Assembly (NCBI RefSeq): GCF_018122735.1
Contig: NZ_JAGRRD010000001.1
Coordinates: 2,063,262 to 2,127,261 of the forward strand
DNA from: Azoarcus sp. L1K30
GTDB lineage: Bacteria; Pseudomonadota; Gammaproteobacteria; Burkholderiales; Rhodocyclaceae
DNA: 64,000 nucleotides
Direction of reading: 5' to 3'
Positions 8,642 to 17,836 of the stretch are shown here, piece after piece. The first letter of the stretch is position 1. Each line of letters opens with the position of its first letter. The translations under genes and the position numbers were made by a program. The notes under the pieces are model-generated. The model made no database searches, was not told the origin of the DNA, and saw only the letters and a program-made list of their open reading frames with translations.

Positions 8642-9892
8642 ATGTTCTCTTCCCAAGATACCATTGCCAAGGTCGATCCCGAGCTGTGGGCCGCCATGCA
8701 GGCGGAAAACCGCCGCCAGGAAGACCACATCGAATTGATCGCATCCGAGAACTACGTCTCCCATGCGGTGATGGAGGCACAGGGCTCCCAGCTGACCAAC
8801 AAGTATGCTGAAGGCTATCCGGGCAAGCGCTACTACGGCGGCTGCGAACATGTGGATGTGGCCGAACAACTGGCGATCGACCGCCTGAAGAAGCTGTTCG
8901 GCGCAGAAGCGGCCAACGTTCAGCCCAATTCGGGCTCGCAGGCCAATCAGGCCGTGCTGCTGGCTTTCGCCAAGCCGGGCGACACCATCATGGGCATGAG
9001 CCTTGCCGAAGGCGGTCACCTGACCCACGGCATGCCGTTGAACATGTCCGGGAAGTGGTTCAACGTGGTTGCATACGGTCTGAACGAGAAGGAAGAGATC
9101 GATTACGACCAGATGGAAGCGCTGGCCCGCGAGCACAAGCCGCGCATCATCATCGCGGGCGCGTCGGCCTATTCGCTGCGCATTGACTTCGAGCGTTTTG
9201 CCAAGGTCGCAAAGGAAATCGGTGCCATCTTCTGGGTGGACATGGCCCACTATGCCGGCCTGATTGCGGCCGGCTACTACCCGAATCCCGTTCCCCACGC
9301 CGACGTCGTGACCTCGACCACGCACAAGACCCTGCGTGGCCCCCGTGGCGGCATCATCCTGATGAAGGCCGAGCACGAGAAAGCCATCAACTCGGCGATC
9401 TTTCCCGGTCTGCAGGGTGGCCCGCTGATGCATGTCATCGCCGGCAAGGCCGTCGCGTTCAAGGAAGCGGCATCGCCCCAGTTCCGCAATTATCAGGAGC
9501 AGGTGATCGCCAATGCCCGCGTCATGGCCAGGGTACTGGGTGAGGAGCGCGGTCTGCGCATTGTCTCCGGCCGCACCGAGAGCCACGTATTTCTGGTCGA
9601 CCTGCGCTCCAAGAAGATCACCGGCAAGGCCGCCGAGGCCGTGCTGGGCAGCGCGCATATCACCGTCAACAAGAACTCGATTCCGCATGATCCGGAAAAG
9701 CCCTTTGTCACCTCGGGCATCCGCCTCGGCTCACCGGCCATGACCACACGCGGTTTCACCGAGATCGAGGCTGAGCAGATCGCACACCTGATTGCAGACG
9801 TGCTCGACGCACCTGAGGACGCTGCCGTCATCGAAAGCGTGCGCGGCAAGGTCTCCGCCCTGTGTGCGAAGTTCCCGGTCTACGGCAAGTAA
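8642..9892 (+). CDS. glyA: Serine hydroxymethyltransferase
   Basis: PLP enzyme interconverting serine and glycine while charging tetrahydrofolate with one-carbon units; 416 residues, normal length. The PLP lysine is K229 in [13 protein letters not shown]. GlyA heads the well-conserved glyA-nrdR-ribD gene order. In an organism with the Calvin cycle it also matters for recycling photorespiratory glycine. A TAATAT at 8603-8608 could be a -10 element, but no -35 box is well placed. Confidence 0.97.
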   Translation: MFSSQDTIAKVDPELWAAMQAENRRQEDHIELIASENYVSHAVMEAQGSQLTNKYAEGYPGKRYYGGCEHVDVAEQLAIDRLKKLFGAEAANVQPNSGSQANQAVLLAFAKPGDTIMGMSLAEGGHLTHGMPLNMSGKWFNVVAYGLNEKEEIDYDQMEALAREHKPRIIIAGASAYSLRIDFERFAKVAKEIGAIFWVDMAHYAGLIAAGYYPNPVPHADVVTSTTHKTLRGPRGGIILMKAEHEKAINSAIFPGLQGGPLMHVIAGKAVAFKEAASPQFRNYQEQVIANARVMARVLGEERGLRIVSGRTESHVFLVDLRSKKITGKAAEAVLGSAHITVNKNSIPHDPEKPFVTSGIRLGSPAMTTRGFTEIEAEQIAHLIADVLDAPEDAAVIESVRGKVSALCAKFPVYGK

Positions 9893-9952
9893 GAAGTTTG
9901 CGCCGCCGCGCCCGCCACCGGCGCGCAGCGGCCAATTTCCCGCACGCACGCG

Positions 9953-10468
9953 ATGAAGTGCCCCTTTTGCGGTGACCCCAACACCCAGGTCACCGACACT
10001 CGAGAAAACGATGACGGAGAGGTCGTTCGTCGCCGGCGTCGCTGCGTGCACTGTGACAAGCGTTTCACGACCTATGAGCGCATCGACCTGAAGATGCCGC
10101 ACATCGTCAAGCGCAATGGCAACCGCAGCGACTTCGATCACGCCAAGCTCAGCGACAGCATGAAGCTTGCATTGCGCAAGCGACCAGTCACCACCGAGGC
10201 ACTTGAACAAGCCGTCGATCGCATCGAGGCCCGGCTGCTGGCAATGGGCGAGAACGAAGTTGCGAGCGAGAAGATCGGCGAACTGGTGATGAAGGAGCTC
10301 AAGAAGCTCGACAAGGTCGCCTACATCCGTTTCGCATCGGTCTACCGCAACTTCGCCGATGTCGATGAATTCTCCGAAGTGATTCGCGAAGTGCAGAGCC
10401 GGCCGAAACGGGGCCGGACGAGCTCGCCGCCACCGGCCGATCCAGAGAATGACCTTTTCGGCAACTGA
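9953..10468 (+). CDS. nrdR: Transcriptional repressor NrdR
   Basis: ATP/dATP-sensing repressor of ribonucleotide reductase genes, 171 residues. The N-terminal zinc ribbon has C3/C6 and C31/C34, followed by an ATP-cone domain (about residues 49-139). The C-terminal tail is longer than in E. coli and rich in Pro/Arg. Its end overlaps the ribD start by 20 nt, so the pair is translationally coupled. Confidence 0.96.
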   Translation: MKCPFCGDPNTQVTDTRENDDGEVVRRRRRCVHCDKRFTTYERIDLKMPHIVKRNGNRSDFDHAKLSDSMKLALRKRPVTTEALEQAVDRIEARLLAMGENEVASEKIGELVMKELKKLDKVAYIRFASVYRNFADVDEFSEVIREVQSRPKRGRTSSPPPADPENDLFGN

Positions 10469-11543
10469 TCATGCCGCCATGGCGCGCGCCATGGCGCTTG
10501 CGCGCCGTGGGCTCGAGAGCACCACGCCGAACCCGCGCGTGGGCTGCGTCATCGTGCGCGACGGCGCAATCGTCGGCGAAGGCTGGCATCGACGCGCGGG
10601 TGAGGCCCACGCAGAGGTCCTCGCCTTGCAACAGGCCGGCGAACTGGCAAGTGGCGCCACAGCCTACGTCACGCTGGAGCCCTGCGCACATTTCGGCCGC
10701 ACGCCGCCGTGCGCCGAGGCGCTGATTGCAGCGGGGATTTCGCGCGTCGTTGCCGCGATGGAAGACCCCAACCCCCTTGTTGCCGGTCGTGGACTCGAAC
10801 GCTTGCGCGCCAGCGGCATCGCGACAGCCCATGGCCTGCTCGAGCACGAAGCCCGTGAGCTCAATATCGGCTTCATCTCGCGCATGAGCCGCGGTCGCCC
10901 CTGGTTGCGACTCAAGACCGCCAGCAGCCTCGATGGCAAGACCGCGCTGAACAATGGCGTCAGCCAGTGGATCACCGGTTCCGCGGCGCGTGCCGACGGC
11001 CATCGCTGGCGCGCCCGCGCCTGCGCGATCCTGACCGGTATCGGCACGGTGAAGGCCGACGACCCCGAGCTGACCGTCCGTGCCGTCCCCTGCGAGCGCC
11101 AACCCTTGCGCGTGCTCATCGACGCCCGCCTCGACATTTCGCCGCAGGCCCGCATCCTGCAAGGTGCCCCGATCGTTATCGCCACGGCGGTTGATGATCT
11201 GGCGCAACATGCACGACTGACCGCGGCCGGCCACCGCATCCTGGTCATCCCGAACACTGCGGGCAAGGTCGATCTGCCGGCGCTGATGCTAGCGCTTGGC
11301 GAGCTGGGCCTGAACGAAGTGCATGCCGAGGCTGGACTCAAACTCAACGGTTCATTGCTTCGCGAGCGCTGTGCCGACGAATTGCTGCACTACATGGCCC
11401 CAATGCTGATCGGCGACGCCGCACAGGGCATGTTCAACCTGCCAGCCCTGACTCGCCTGGACGAGGCGGTTCGACTGGACATCATTGACATCCGCCAGAT
11501 CGGCAGCGACCTGAGACTCATCGCCCGAGTACGCGATCGTTAG
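10449..11543 (+). CDS. ribD: Riboflavin biosynthesis deaminase/reductase
   Basis: Bifunctional enzyme of riboflavin synthesis, 364 residues. The N-terminal zinc deaminase domain has HAEVLAL and [11 protein letters not shown]; the C-terminal reductase domain (about from residue 145) contains the [17 protein letters not shown] segment for substrate and NADPH binding. ATG 10449 overlaps nrdR; an alternative ATG at 10479 would remove ten residues without touching a motif. I see no FMN riboswitch here. Confidence 0.95.
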   Translation: MTFSATDHAAMARAMALARRGLESTTPNPRVGCVIVRDGAIVGEGWHRRAGEAHAEVLALQQAGELASGATAYVTLEPCAHFGRTPPCAEALIAAGISRVVAAMEDPNPLVAGRGLERLRASGIATAHGLLEHEARELNIGFISRMSRGRPWLRLKTASSLDGKTALNNGVSQWITGSAARADGHRWRARACAILTGIGTVKADDPELTVRAVPCERQPLRVLIDARLDISPQARILQGAPIVIATAVDDLAQHARLTAAGHRILVIPNTAGKVDLPALMLALGELGLNEVHAEAGLKLNGSLLRERCADELLHYMAPMLIGDAAQGMFNLPALTRLDEAVRLDIIDIRQIGSDLRLIARVRDR

Positions 11544-11557
11544 CGGTTCAGGGCGTG

Positions 11558-12307
11558 TCAGCGGCCGCCACAGACGGCGCAACCGGGGTCGCGGCCCAGC
11601 GAAACGCTGCGCCATTCCATGTCGAGCCCATCGAGTAAAAGCAGACGGCCGTCGAGCGATCGTCCGCAGCCGGCAATCAGCTTCAGCGCCTCGGCCGCCT
11701 GCGTCGCGCCAATGATTCCGACTAGCGGCGCAAAGACACCCATCACCGCACAACGGACCTCTTCCACCGACTCACCTTCGGGAAACAGGCAGTGGTAACA
11801 GGGACTGTCGTCGTGGCGCAGATCAAACACCGAGACCTGGCCATCGAACCGGATTGCGGCCCCGGAGACGAGCGGCTTGCGATGCTTCACGCAGGCGCGG
11901 TTCACGGCGTGGCGGGTGGCGAAGTTGTCGCAGCAATCGAGCACGACGTCGGCGGCGCCAACCTCTTCGTCTAGCGCGGTGCCTTCGAGCCGAACTGCCA
12001 GCGTCTCTACCCGGGCAAGCGGGTTCAGGCGGTGCAGGGTTTCGCGTCCCGACTCGACCTTCATGCGCCCCACACCGTCGGCACTATGCAGAATCTGGCG
12101 CTGCAGGTTAGTGAGATCCACGGTGTCGCCGTCGGCCAGCACCAATGTGCCGACACCCGCCGCGGCGAGATACATCGCAGCGGGTGATCCCAGCCCGCCC
12201 GCGCCAATCAGGAGTACCCGCGCGCCAAGAATGGCTTCCTGCCCCTCGACGCCGATCTCGGGCAACAAAATGTGGCGGCTGTAACGCAGCAGCTGATCAT
12301 CGTTCAT
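11558..12307 (-). CDS. MoeB/ThiF-family sulfur-carrier adenylyltransferase
   Basis: E1-like enzyme of 249 residues that adenylates the C-terminus of a small sulfur-carrier protein (MoaD or ThiS). The nucleotide loop GAGGLGSPAAMYLA, the Asp in DGDTVDLTNLQRQ, and two CxxC zinc-binding pairs (CYHC and CAVC) are all present. It lacks the C-terminal rhodanese domain of MoeZ-type proteins. MoeA is encoded 14 kb away at 26390, so a role in molybdopterin synthesis is likely, though a ThiF role cannot be excluded. It is the last gene of a minus-strand group with ctpA and envC. Confidence 0.88.
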   Translation of the reverse strand: MNDDQLLRYSRHILLPEIGVEGQEAILGARVLLIGAGGLGSPAAMYLAAAGVGTLVLADGDTVDLTNLQRQILHSADGVGRMKVESGRETLHRLNPLARVETLAVRLEGTALDEEVGAADVVLDCCDNFATRHAVNRACVKHRKPLVSGAAIRFDGQVSVFDLRHDDSPCYHCLFPEGESVEEVRCAVMGVFAPLVGIIGATQAAEALKLIAGCGRSLDGRLLLLDGLDMEWRSVSLGRDPGCAVCGGR

Positions 12308-12369
12308 CGCGGTACCGCCGAAGAAAAAGGGCCGCAGAATGCGGCCTCGAACAGTGTCGGGGAAAGCAA

Positions 12370-12819
12370 TTACTTGTACTCGCGCAGATCGGGCGGCGTG
12401 TCGTCATGGTCGCCGTGCGCGTGGTGACTCCACGCCTGGATATAGACCTCGTTCGATTTCTTCAGCAGGCGCTCCGGTGATACCAGATTATGGCGCTGTG
12501 TCTCCTCGCAGAAATAGACAAGCGCCCGCACCATCTTCGAATACAAGGTGTTGTCCAGTGCGAATCCCGCTTCACGCAAGGCGTCCTCGAGCGATTCGAG
12601 GCTGTAATCGAGTATTGAATACCGCACGACCAGTGCGTAGTCACCCACACCTTGCTCGACTTCCAGTCCCTTGAGCATGCTCAGTGCCCGCAGCGCCCGT
12701 TCGACCTGCCCCGGCGGCAGCTTCTTGAAGCGCAGCTCGCGCTGCTTGTCCAGTCCAGCGCCAACGACGGGATGGTCGTGACGTCTGCCAGCGAGCTTGT
12801 AGGCCGTTTCACGTCGCAT
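12370..12819 (-). CDS. Conserved small protein of unknown function
   Basis: 149-residue soluble protein that I do not recognise. Start ATG 12819 has GGGAGGG close upstream; the GTG one codon earlier is less likely. Residues about 40-80 (GLEVEQGVGDYALVVRYS followed by LEDALREAGF) resemble the beta-alpha-beta core of heavy-metal-associated domains but without the CxxC, suggesting a ferredoxin-like fold. The C-terminus is His/Asp-rich (HHAHGDHDD), a possible metal-binding tail. It lies between ctpA and the MoeB-like gene. Confidence 0.75.
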   Translation of the reverse strand: MRRETAYKLAGRRHDHPVVGAGLDKQRELRFKKLPPGQVERALRALSMLKGLEVEQGVGDYALVVRYSILDYSLESLEDALREAGFALDNTLYSKMVRALVYFCEETQRHNLVSPERLLKKSNEVYIQAWSHHAHGDHDDTPPDLREYK

Positions 12820-12842
12820 CACAACCCTCCCGACGAAATGGA

Positions 12843-14216
12843 TTATTTTTTATTCTGGACGATTTGCAGTCCCTTGAGAAGATTGATCGCCTGACCCAGC
12901 TGATAATCGTCCTTGCCGGCAGGCTCGAAGCTCGGAGTCGCCTCCTCGTCAGCGCCCGGCTTGGCCGCTTGCGTCTCGCGCGCCTTGCGCTCGGCGTCGG
13001 GATCACGATCATTACCCAAGTGCCCATCCAGGTCGGCTTCCCGCACCCGCCTGGCCGAGCCGTTCGCCGACTCTTCAACCACGATATCGGGTTCGATGCC
13101 CTTGGCCTGGATCGAACGACCACTCGGCGTGTAATAGCGCGCGGTCGTCAGCTTGATGGCCGTCGTATTGTTCAGTGGCAGAATCGTCTGCACCGAACCC
13201 TTGCCGAAACTCTGCGTGCCCATGACCACGGCCCGCTTGTGGTCCTGCAACGCGCCTGCGACGATCTCCGAGGCCGAGGCCGAACCGCCATTGACCAACA
13301 CCACCATCGGCACCTCTCGGGCCCACTTGGGCAGTGCGCGCAGAAAATCGTCGCGCGAACCACGCAGGTAATCCTCGCTCGTCGCGCGATACTCGCGCTT
13401 TGCGTCTTCGGTGCGACCATCGGTCGAGACGACCAGGGTATTGACCGGCAGGAATGCCGCAGCCACGCCGACGGCTCCGTGCAACAAACCGCCCGGATCA
13501 TTGCGCAGATCGAGCACCAACCCCTTCAGCGCCCCCTCTTTCGCGAGCTTTTCCAGGTGTTGAACCACCGAACTCGCCGTATTCTCCTGAAACTGGGCCA
13601 CCCGCAGATAGCCATAACCCGGCTCGATCAGCTTCGACTTGACGCTTTGCACCTTGATCACCTCGCGGGTGAGCGTGACGACAAGCGGTCGCACTTCTCC
13701 CTTGCGGATGATGGTCAGCGTAATGTCAGTCTTGGGCTTGCCGCGCATGCGCTTGACCGCATCGTTGAGGCTCATGCCCTTGACCGGCGTCTCGTCGAGC
13801 TTGACGATGAGGTCACCCGCCTTTACCCCTGCCCGAAACGCCGGCGTGTCTTCGATCGGCGACACCACTTTTACGAAGCCGTCTTCCATCCCGACTTCGA
13901 TACCAAGACCACCGAACTCACCCTGCGTACCGACCTGCAGATCCTTGAACGCCTCTGCGTCGAGATATGCCGAATGCGGATCGAGTCCGCTCAACATCCC
14001 GCTGATGGCGTGGGTCACGAGCACCTTGTCGTCGACCGGCTCGACATAGCCCTGCTTGATCGCGTTAAAGACGTCGGCAAAGGCGCGCAACTCCTCGACA
14101 GGGAGCGGCGCCAGCGCCGTTCTGTCGGCATTGGCGGAAAAGTTCAGACTGATCATCACGCCGGCGACAACACCGGTCATCACGAGCCCGAATTGCTTCA
14201 ACTTGCTGCTGGGCAT
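12843..14216 (-). CDS. ctpA: Carboxy-terminal processing peptidase (S41)
   Basis: Periplasmic serine protease anchored by an N-terminal membrane segment, 457 residues. The order is signal/anchor (about 1-28), PDZ domain (about 75-165) with GGLGIEVGMEDG, and S41 domain with catalytic serine in GGSASASEIVAGAL and lysine in FGKGSVQ. The C-terminal tail is charged. The start is ATG 14216, which has GGAG 8 nt upstream. It probably trims periplasmic proteins acting on the cell wall, in keeping with its envC-like upstream neighbour, 51 nt away. Confidence 0.93.
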   Translation of the reverse strand: MPSSKLKQFGLVMTGVVAGVMISLNFSANADRTALAPLPVEELRAFADVFNAIKQGYVEPVDDKVLVTHAISGMLSGLDPHSAYLDAEAFKDLQVGTQGEFGGLGIEVGMEDGFVKVVSPIEDTPAFRAGVKAGDLIVKLDETPVKGMSLNDAVKRMRGKPKTDITLTIIRKGEVRPLVVTLTREVIKVQSVKSKLIEPGYGYLRVAQFQENTASSVVQHLEKLAKEGALKGLVLDLRNDPGGLLHGAVGVAAAFLPVNTLVVSTDGRTEDAKREYRATSEDYLRGSRDDFLRALPKWAREVPMVVLVNGGSASASEIVAGALQDHKRAVVMGTQSFGKGSVQTILPLNNTTAIKLTTARYYTPSGRSIQAKGIEPDIVVEESANGSARRVREADLDGHLGNDRDPDAERKARETQAAKPGADEEATPSFEPAGKDDYQLGQAINLLKGLQIVQNKK

Positions 14217-14267
14217 GAGTACTCCATCGGGGAATATGCCAACACGGTCATCCAACCGCGTCTGAAT

Positions 14268-15572
14268 CTAGTTAAGCCGCACCCATTGCAAGGGGTCGAG
14301 CGCCCGTCCCTGATGACGGACTTCAAAGTATAAACCCGATTCCGGGCCCCCTCCGCTCGCCCCGACACTGGCAATGGCATCGCCGCCGTTTACGTTGTCG
14401 CCGACCACCTTGAGCAGGGCATCATTATTGCCGTAGACCGACAGGTAGTCGCCACCATGATCGAGGATCAGCAAATTGCCGTAGCCGCGCAGCCAGTCCG
14501 AAAACACCACTTCGCCTGCTGCCACCGCACGCACTTCAGCACCACTGGCGGCGCGAATGAAGACACCCTTCCACGTCGTGCCGCCTTCAGCCCTTTGAGC
14601 ACCGAAACGTCCAATCAGTTCGCCGCGGACAGGAAAGCGCAACTGCCCGCGCAACTGGCCAAAACTGACGCCGGTCGGCGTCGCGCCAGCGGCGTGCCTA
14701 ACCTCTCCCACCACCGGCTCCGAATGGCGCGGACTGATTCCGCCGGAACGGCCACTGCGTCCGTTGGATCGGCTCTCCGCAGTTTGGGCCTCAGCCTGCG
14801 CCCGACGCGCCTCGGCCGCACGTGCGGCAGCCTGCCGCGCCGCCACCTCGCGCGCGCGTTGCGCCAGCGTTTCGATGAGCCGGGTCAGTCGCTGCTCATC
14901 GGCCTTCAACTCGCTGACCTCCTGACGCTGCGACTTGAGCTGCGCCGCGATCTGCGCAAGGGCCTCACGCCGTCGCGCATGAACCGCGAGCAGCGCGGTC
15001 TGCTGCTCGCGCTGCTCGACCTCGAGCCTGGTCAAGCGATCGCGACGAGCGGCAATCTCAATGGCCCGCGTCGCCTTGTTGCGCAGATCGGCACGCAAAT
15101 CATCGATCAATGTCAGCCGCGCACGGCCCAGATGCTCCATGTAATGGGCATCCCTGGCGAGCTGATTGAGATCTCGAGCCGAAAGAAAGGGGGCCACCCC
15201 GTCTGCTGCACCGTACATGTAGTGACGTCTCAGCCATTCGGCCAATTCTCCCTGGCGCGCATCGATTCGCGCGCCGACTTCGCGCTGCTCGGCTTCGAGC
15301 ATCGCCAGCTTCTTCTCGGTATCCGAACGCTCTGCGGCCAGGCGCCGCACGCCGCGTTCGGCCGCCGATACTGCACGCTCGGCCTCGGCCAGCGCGTTTG
15401 CGGCATCCGAGCGCGTGGCCTCCGTCTGCGCCATGTCCTTCTGCAATGCACGGATACGTTGCTTGAGCTCATCCAGATCGGAGCGCTTTTCGGAGATTTC
15501 GACAGGCGCTTCCGCGCCCACTGCGCCCGGCAAACTCGAGATCGCCAGACCCAGCACAAGCGCGCCGCGCAT
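14268..15572 (-). CDS. envC: Murein hydrolase activator EnvC-like
   Basis: Secreted cell-division protein of about 434 residues: signal peptide (cleaved after AVGA), long coiled coil (about 25-260), an Arg/Ala-rich linker, and a C-terminal LytM/M23 domain. In the LytM domain the usual zinc ligands are replaced (the expected HxGxD position reads TTWKGV and the HxH position reads YGNND), so it should activate amidases rather than cut peptidoglycan itself, as known for E. coli EnvC. The start is uncertain between ATG 15572 and GTG 15584. Upstream of it, 15573-15841, I see no gene. Confidence 0.88.
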   Translation of the reverse strand: MRGALVLGLAISSLPGAVGAEAPVEISEKRSDLDELKQRIRALQKDMAQTEATRSDAANALAEAERAVSAAERGVRRLAAERSDTEKKLAMLEAEQREVGARIDARQGELAEWLRRHYMYGAADGVAPFLSARDLNQLARDAHYMEHLGRARLTLIDDLRADLRNKATRAIEIAARRDRLTRLEVEQREQQTALLAVHARRREALAQIAAQLKSQRQEVSELKADEQRLTRLIETLAQRAREVAARQAAARAAEARRAQAEAQTAESRSNGRSGRSGGISPRHSEPVVGEVRHAAGATPTGVSFGQLRGQLRFPVRGELIGRFGAQRAEGGTTWKGVFIRAASGAEVRAVAAGEVVFSDWLRGYGNLLILDHGGDYLSVYGNNDALLKVVGDNVNGGDAIASVGASGGGPESGLYFEVRHQGRALDPLQWVRLN

Positions 15573-15809
15573 TACGGCATTCACGCGGTCTGCATATCTC
15601 ACTTTTTCGCGCGGGCCTTGGCATTCGTGACCGCGGCACGCGCCCGGGTCACGCCGCACCTGGCCCCCGCCCGAGCATCGTTGCCGTGAGTGAACAGAAC
15701 ATCCATGTACATAGAGAGATCGGGCCCGGAAAGAATTGATCGTAAGCTGACACCTGCCTTGCGACGATCGAACGACAGAGATGGCGCGCAAGGCGACAAC
15801 GCGTTATTT

Positions 15810-15815
15810 TATACT
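15810..15815 (+). promoter_or_regulatory. Possible -10 element of the ArsR gene
   Basis: TATACT in a local AT-rich patch (TTATTTTATACTACTG), 27 nt before the GTG start. No convincing -35 box is present. Confidence 0.35.
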
Positions 15816-15841
15816 ACTGACTTTGCCCTTCCGGCCATCCC

Positions 15842-16180
15842 GTGAACAATCAAGACATCTTCGAGCTGATCAACAAGCACGAACACATCGAAACCGCTGC
15901 GCGTGCGCTCAAGGCGATCGCCCATCCGCTCCGGCTCAAGATTCTCTGCATCCTCGGCGGCGACGAGGTGTGCGTGCAAGACATCGTGGAAGCCGTCGGA
16001 ACGTCCCAGAGCAATATCTCCCAGCATCTTGCAATACTGCGTGACAAGGGGGTGCTGCAGACACGCAAGGATGCCAACCGCGTCTACTACCGTGTAGGTG
16101 ACAAGCGCACGCTGCAGTTGATCGTGCTGATGCGCGAGGTATTCTGCGGCGTACCCCCGACCCAACCCAACAAGCCATAA
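15842..16180 (+). CDS. ArsR-family transcriptional regulator
   Basis: Winged-helix repressor, 112 residues, starting with GTG. The DNA-recognition helix is in GTSQSNISQHLAILRDKGVL. The metal-binding box ELCVCDL of arsenic/cadmium sensors is replaced by EVCVQDIVEAV, which keeps one cysteine; a second cysteine is near the C-terminus (REVFCG). It lies 18 nt before a rhodanese gene, so sensing of sulfane sulfur or redox state through the two cysteines, as in BigR/SqrR-type members, is a reasonable guess. Confidence 0.85.
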   Translation: MNNQDIFELINKHEHIETAARALKAIAHPLRLKILCILGGDEVCVQDIVEAVGTSQSNISQHLAILRDKGVLQTRKDANRVYYRVGDKRTLQLIVLMREVFCGVPPTQPNKP

Positions 16181-16198
16181 CTCCGGAGCAACGATTTC

Positions 16199-16615
16199 GT
16201 GGAATTCCTGCAACAAAACCTTGCGTGGGCGGCGCTGGCTGCCGTTTCCGGCGGCTGGCTGCTCTTTGACTTTGTCCGCAACCAGGGCAACAAGAGCCAG
16301 CTCAGCCCGATCGAAGCAACCTCACTGATCAATCGCGAAGACGCCATCGTGATCGATGTGCGCGAGCAGACCGAGTTCAGCAAAGGGCACATTCCCAATG
16401 CACGGCACATCCCCCTGGGTGATCTCGGCCGCCGTAGCGCCGATCTGGAGAAATTCAAGGACCGCCCGATCATCCTGTGTTGCGCGACCGGTGCGCGCTC
16501 AGCGTCGGCGCTGGCCACCCTGAAGAAGGCGGGTTTCGACAAACTCTACAATCTCCGAGGTGGCATCATCGAGTGGGAGAAGGCCGGACAACCCGTCGGA
16601 CGCAAGAAGAAATGA
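16199..16615 (+). CDS. Membrane-anchored rhodanese-like protein (YibN-type)
   Basis: 138 residues: one N-terminal membrane segment (about 8-26) and a cytoplasmic rhodanese domain. The active-site loop CATGARS has catalytic C95, so sulfurtransfer is expected; the Lys-rich tail ends at KKK. Start GTG 16199 follows CCGGAG. The rhodanese-grxC-secB-gpsA order is conserved with E. coli yibN-grxC-secB-gpsA. The stop overlaps the grxC start (ATGA). Confidence 0.9.
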   Translation: MEFLQQNLAWAALAAVSGGWLLFDFVRNQGNKSQLSPIEATSLINREDAIVIDVREQTEFSKGHIPNARHIPLGDLGRRSADLEKFKDRPIILCCATGARSASALATLKKAGFDKLYNLRGGIIEWEKAGQPVGRKKK

Positions 16616-16887
16616 GCAAACAGCCCCAGGTCCGCATCTATACGAGCAGCTATTGCCCCTACTGCGTGCGCGCCGAACAGCTTCTGCAAGCCCGCGGCGT
16701 CACGGATCTGCGCCGTTTCAATGTCGACAACGACCCGGCACTGCGTGCCGAGATGATGCAGATCACCGGTCGAAGGACGGTTCCGCAAATCTTCATAGGC
16801 GACTACCATGTCGGCGGCTGCGACGACCTCCACGCACTCGATGCTGCAGGATCTCTCATGCCATTGCTCAATGGCAACCAAGACTGA
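16612..16887 (+). CDS. grxC: Glutaredoxin 3
   Basis: 91-residue cytosolic thiol reductase with the dithiol active site C15-P-Y-C18, the TVPQIFI cis-proline motif and GGCDDLHAL for glutathione binding. The start ATG overlaps the rhodanese stop codon. It is followed 32 nt later by secB. Confidence 0.95.
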   Translation: MSKQPQVRIYTSSYCPYCVRAEQLLQARGVTDLRRFNVDNDPALRAEMMQITGRRTVPQIFIGDYHVGGCDDLHALDAAGSLMPLLNGNQD

Positions 16888-16919
16888 CCACTTACTCATA
16901 ACCGATTCAGGCAACTCAA

Positions 16920-17375
16920 ATGACCGAAAACGCACAACCCGTGTTCTCCATCGAAAAGATCTATGTCAAGGATCTTTCTCTTGAAGTGCCAAACGCACCC
17001 CAGATCTTCCTCGAGCGCGAGAACCCGCAGATCAACGTTCAGCTGCGCACCGACGGCAACGCCGTCGACGACGGCCTGTTTGAAGTCGTCCTGACCGTCA
17101 CCGTATCCGCAAAGCTGGGCGAAGACCGTTCCGTCTTTCTCGTCGAAGTGGCCCAAGCTGGCGTATTCCAGATCCGCAATGTCCCCGAGGGCGACCTTGA
17201 GCCGGTGATGATGATCGGCTGCCCGAACATCCTGTTCCCGTATGCACGCGAAGCGGTTTCCGACGCCATCACCCGCGCCGGCTTCCAGCCCGTGCTGCTC
17301 GCACCGGTCAATTTCGAGGCCCTCTATCAGGCACGCCAGCAGCAAGCACCCACTGGCGACATTCCGGTTCAGTAA
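16920..17375 (+). CDS. secB: Protein-export chaperone SecB
   Basis: Tetrameric cytosolic chaperone that hands unfolded preproteins to SecA; 151 residues. Recognisable segments are FSIEKIYVKDLSLEVPNAP, QIFLERENPQINVQL and the C-terminal PCP-like region PNILFPYAREAVSD. Length is normal. Confidence 0.97.
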   Translation: MTENAQPVFSIEKIYVKDLSLEVPNAPQIFLERENPQINVQLRTDGNAVDDGLFEVVLTVTVSAKLGEDRSVFLVEVAQAGVFQIRNVPEGDLEPVMMIGCPNILFPYAREAVSDAITRAGFQPVLLAPVNFEALYQARQQQAPTGDIPVQ

Positions 17376-17384
17376 GCAGCACCC

Positions 17385-17831
17385 ATGCGCACTCGCTATC
17401 TGAAGCTCTGGGCGGCTCTTGCGCTGGCGGCGGTCAGCACCGCCAGCTTCGCGATCGATTTTCGCTCGGTCTCTACGCCGTCGATCGTCTACGACACGCC
17501 ATCGGACAAGGGCAGGAAGCTCGCCATCGTACTTGCCGGCACACCGGTTGAAATGGTCGTGACGCTCGACAAGTGGGTCAAGGTTCGCGACCCGTCGGGC
17601 AGCCTGTCGTGGATCGATCGTCGCGCACTGGCCGACAAGCGCACCGTTCTCGTCACCGTCGCTCAAGCCACGGTCAGGCAGACGGCGAACGACAACGCAC
17701 CGGCAGTATTCACAACGGTGAAAGACGCCGTCCTCGAATTCGTGGAATCCGCAGCGGCGGGCTGGATCAAGGTTCGTCATGCCGATGGTGCCAGCGGCTA
17801 TTTGCGCGTCAATGAGGTATGGGGGCTCTAA
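17385..17831 (+). CDS. Secreted SH3-domain protein
   Basis: 148-residue exported protein with a signal peptide cut after ASFA, then two repeats resembling bacterial SH3 domains (about 28-85 and 88-148), each with a GxxVEMV.../WVKVRDPSG or WIKVRHADG strand. Bacterial SH3 domains often bind peptidoglycan or mediate envelope protein contacts; the exact role is unknown. It is squeezed between secB (9 nt) and gpsA (5 nt) and so is surely co-transcribed with them. Confidence 0.85.
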   Translation: MRTRYLKLWAALALAAVSTASFAIDFRSVSTPSIVYDTPSDKGRKLAIVLAGTPVEMVVTLDKWVKVRDPSGSLSWIDRRALADKRTVLVTVAQATVRQTANDNAPAVFTTVKDAVLEFVESAAAGWIKVRHADGASGYLRVNEVWGL

Positions 17832-17836
17832 CATAG

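Noticed and set aside
9893-10448. NrdR box or riboswitch upstream of nrdR/ribD
   Set aside because: I found no repeated NrdR-box sequence and no FMN-riboswitch elements in the short gap.
14268-15572. EnvC as an active zinc endopeptidase
   Set aside because: Most zinc-ligand positions of the LytM domain are replaced, so an activator role is the better call.
15599-15799. Small Ala/Arg-rich minus-strand frame upstream of envC (ending ARAKK)
   Set aside because: No ribosome-binding site and no recognisable pattern beyond composition; left unannotated.
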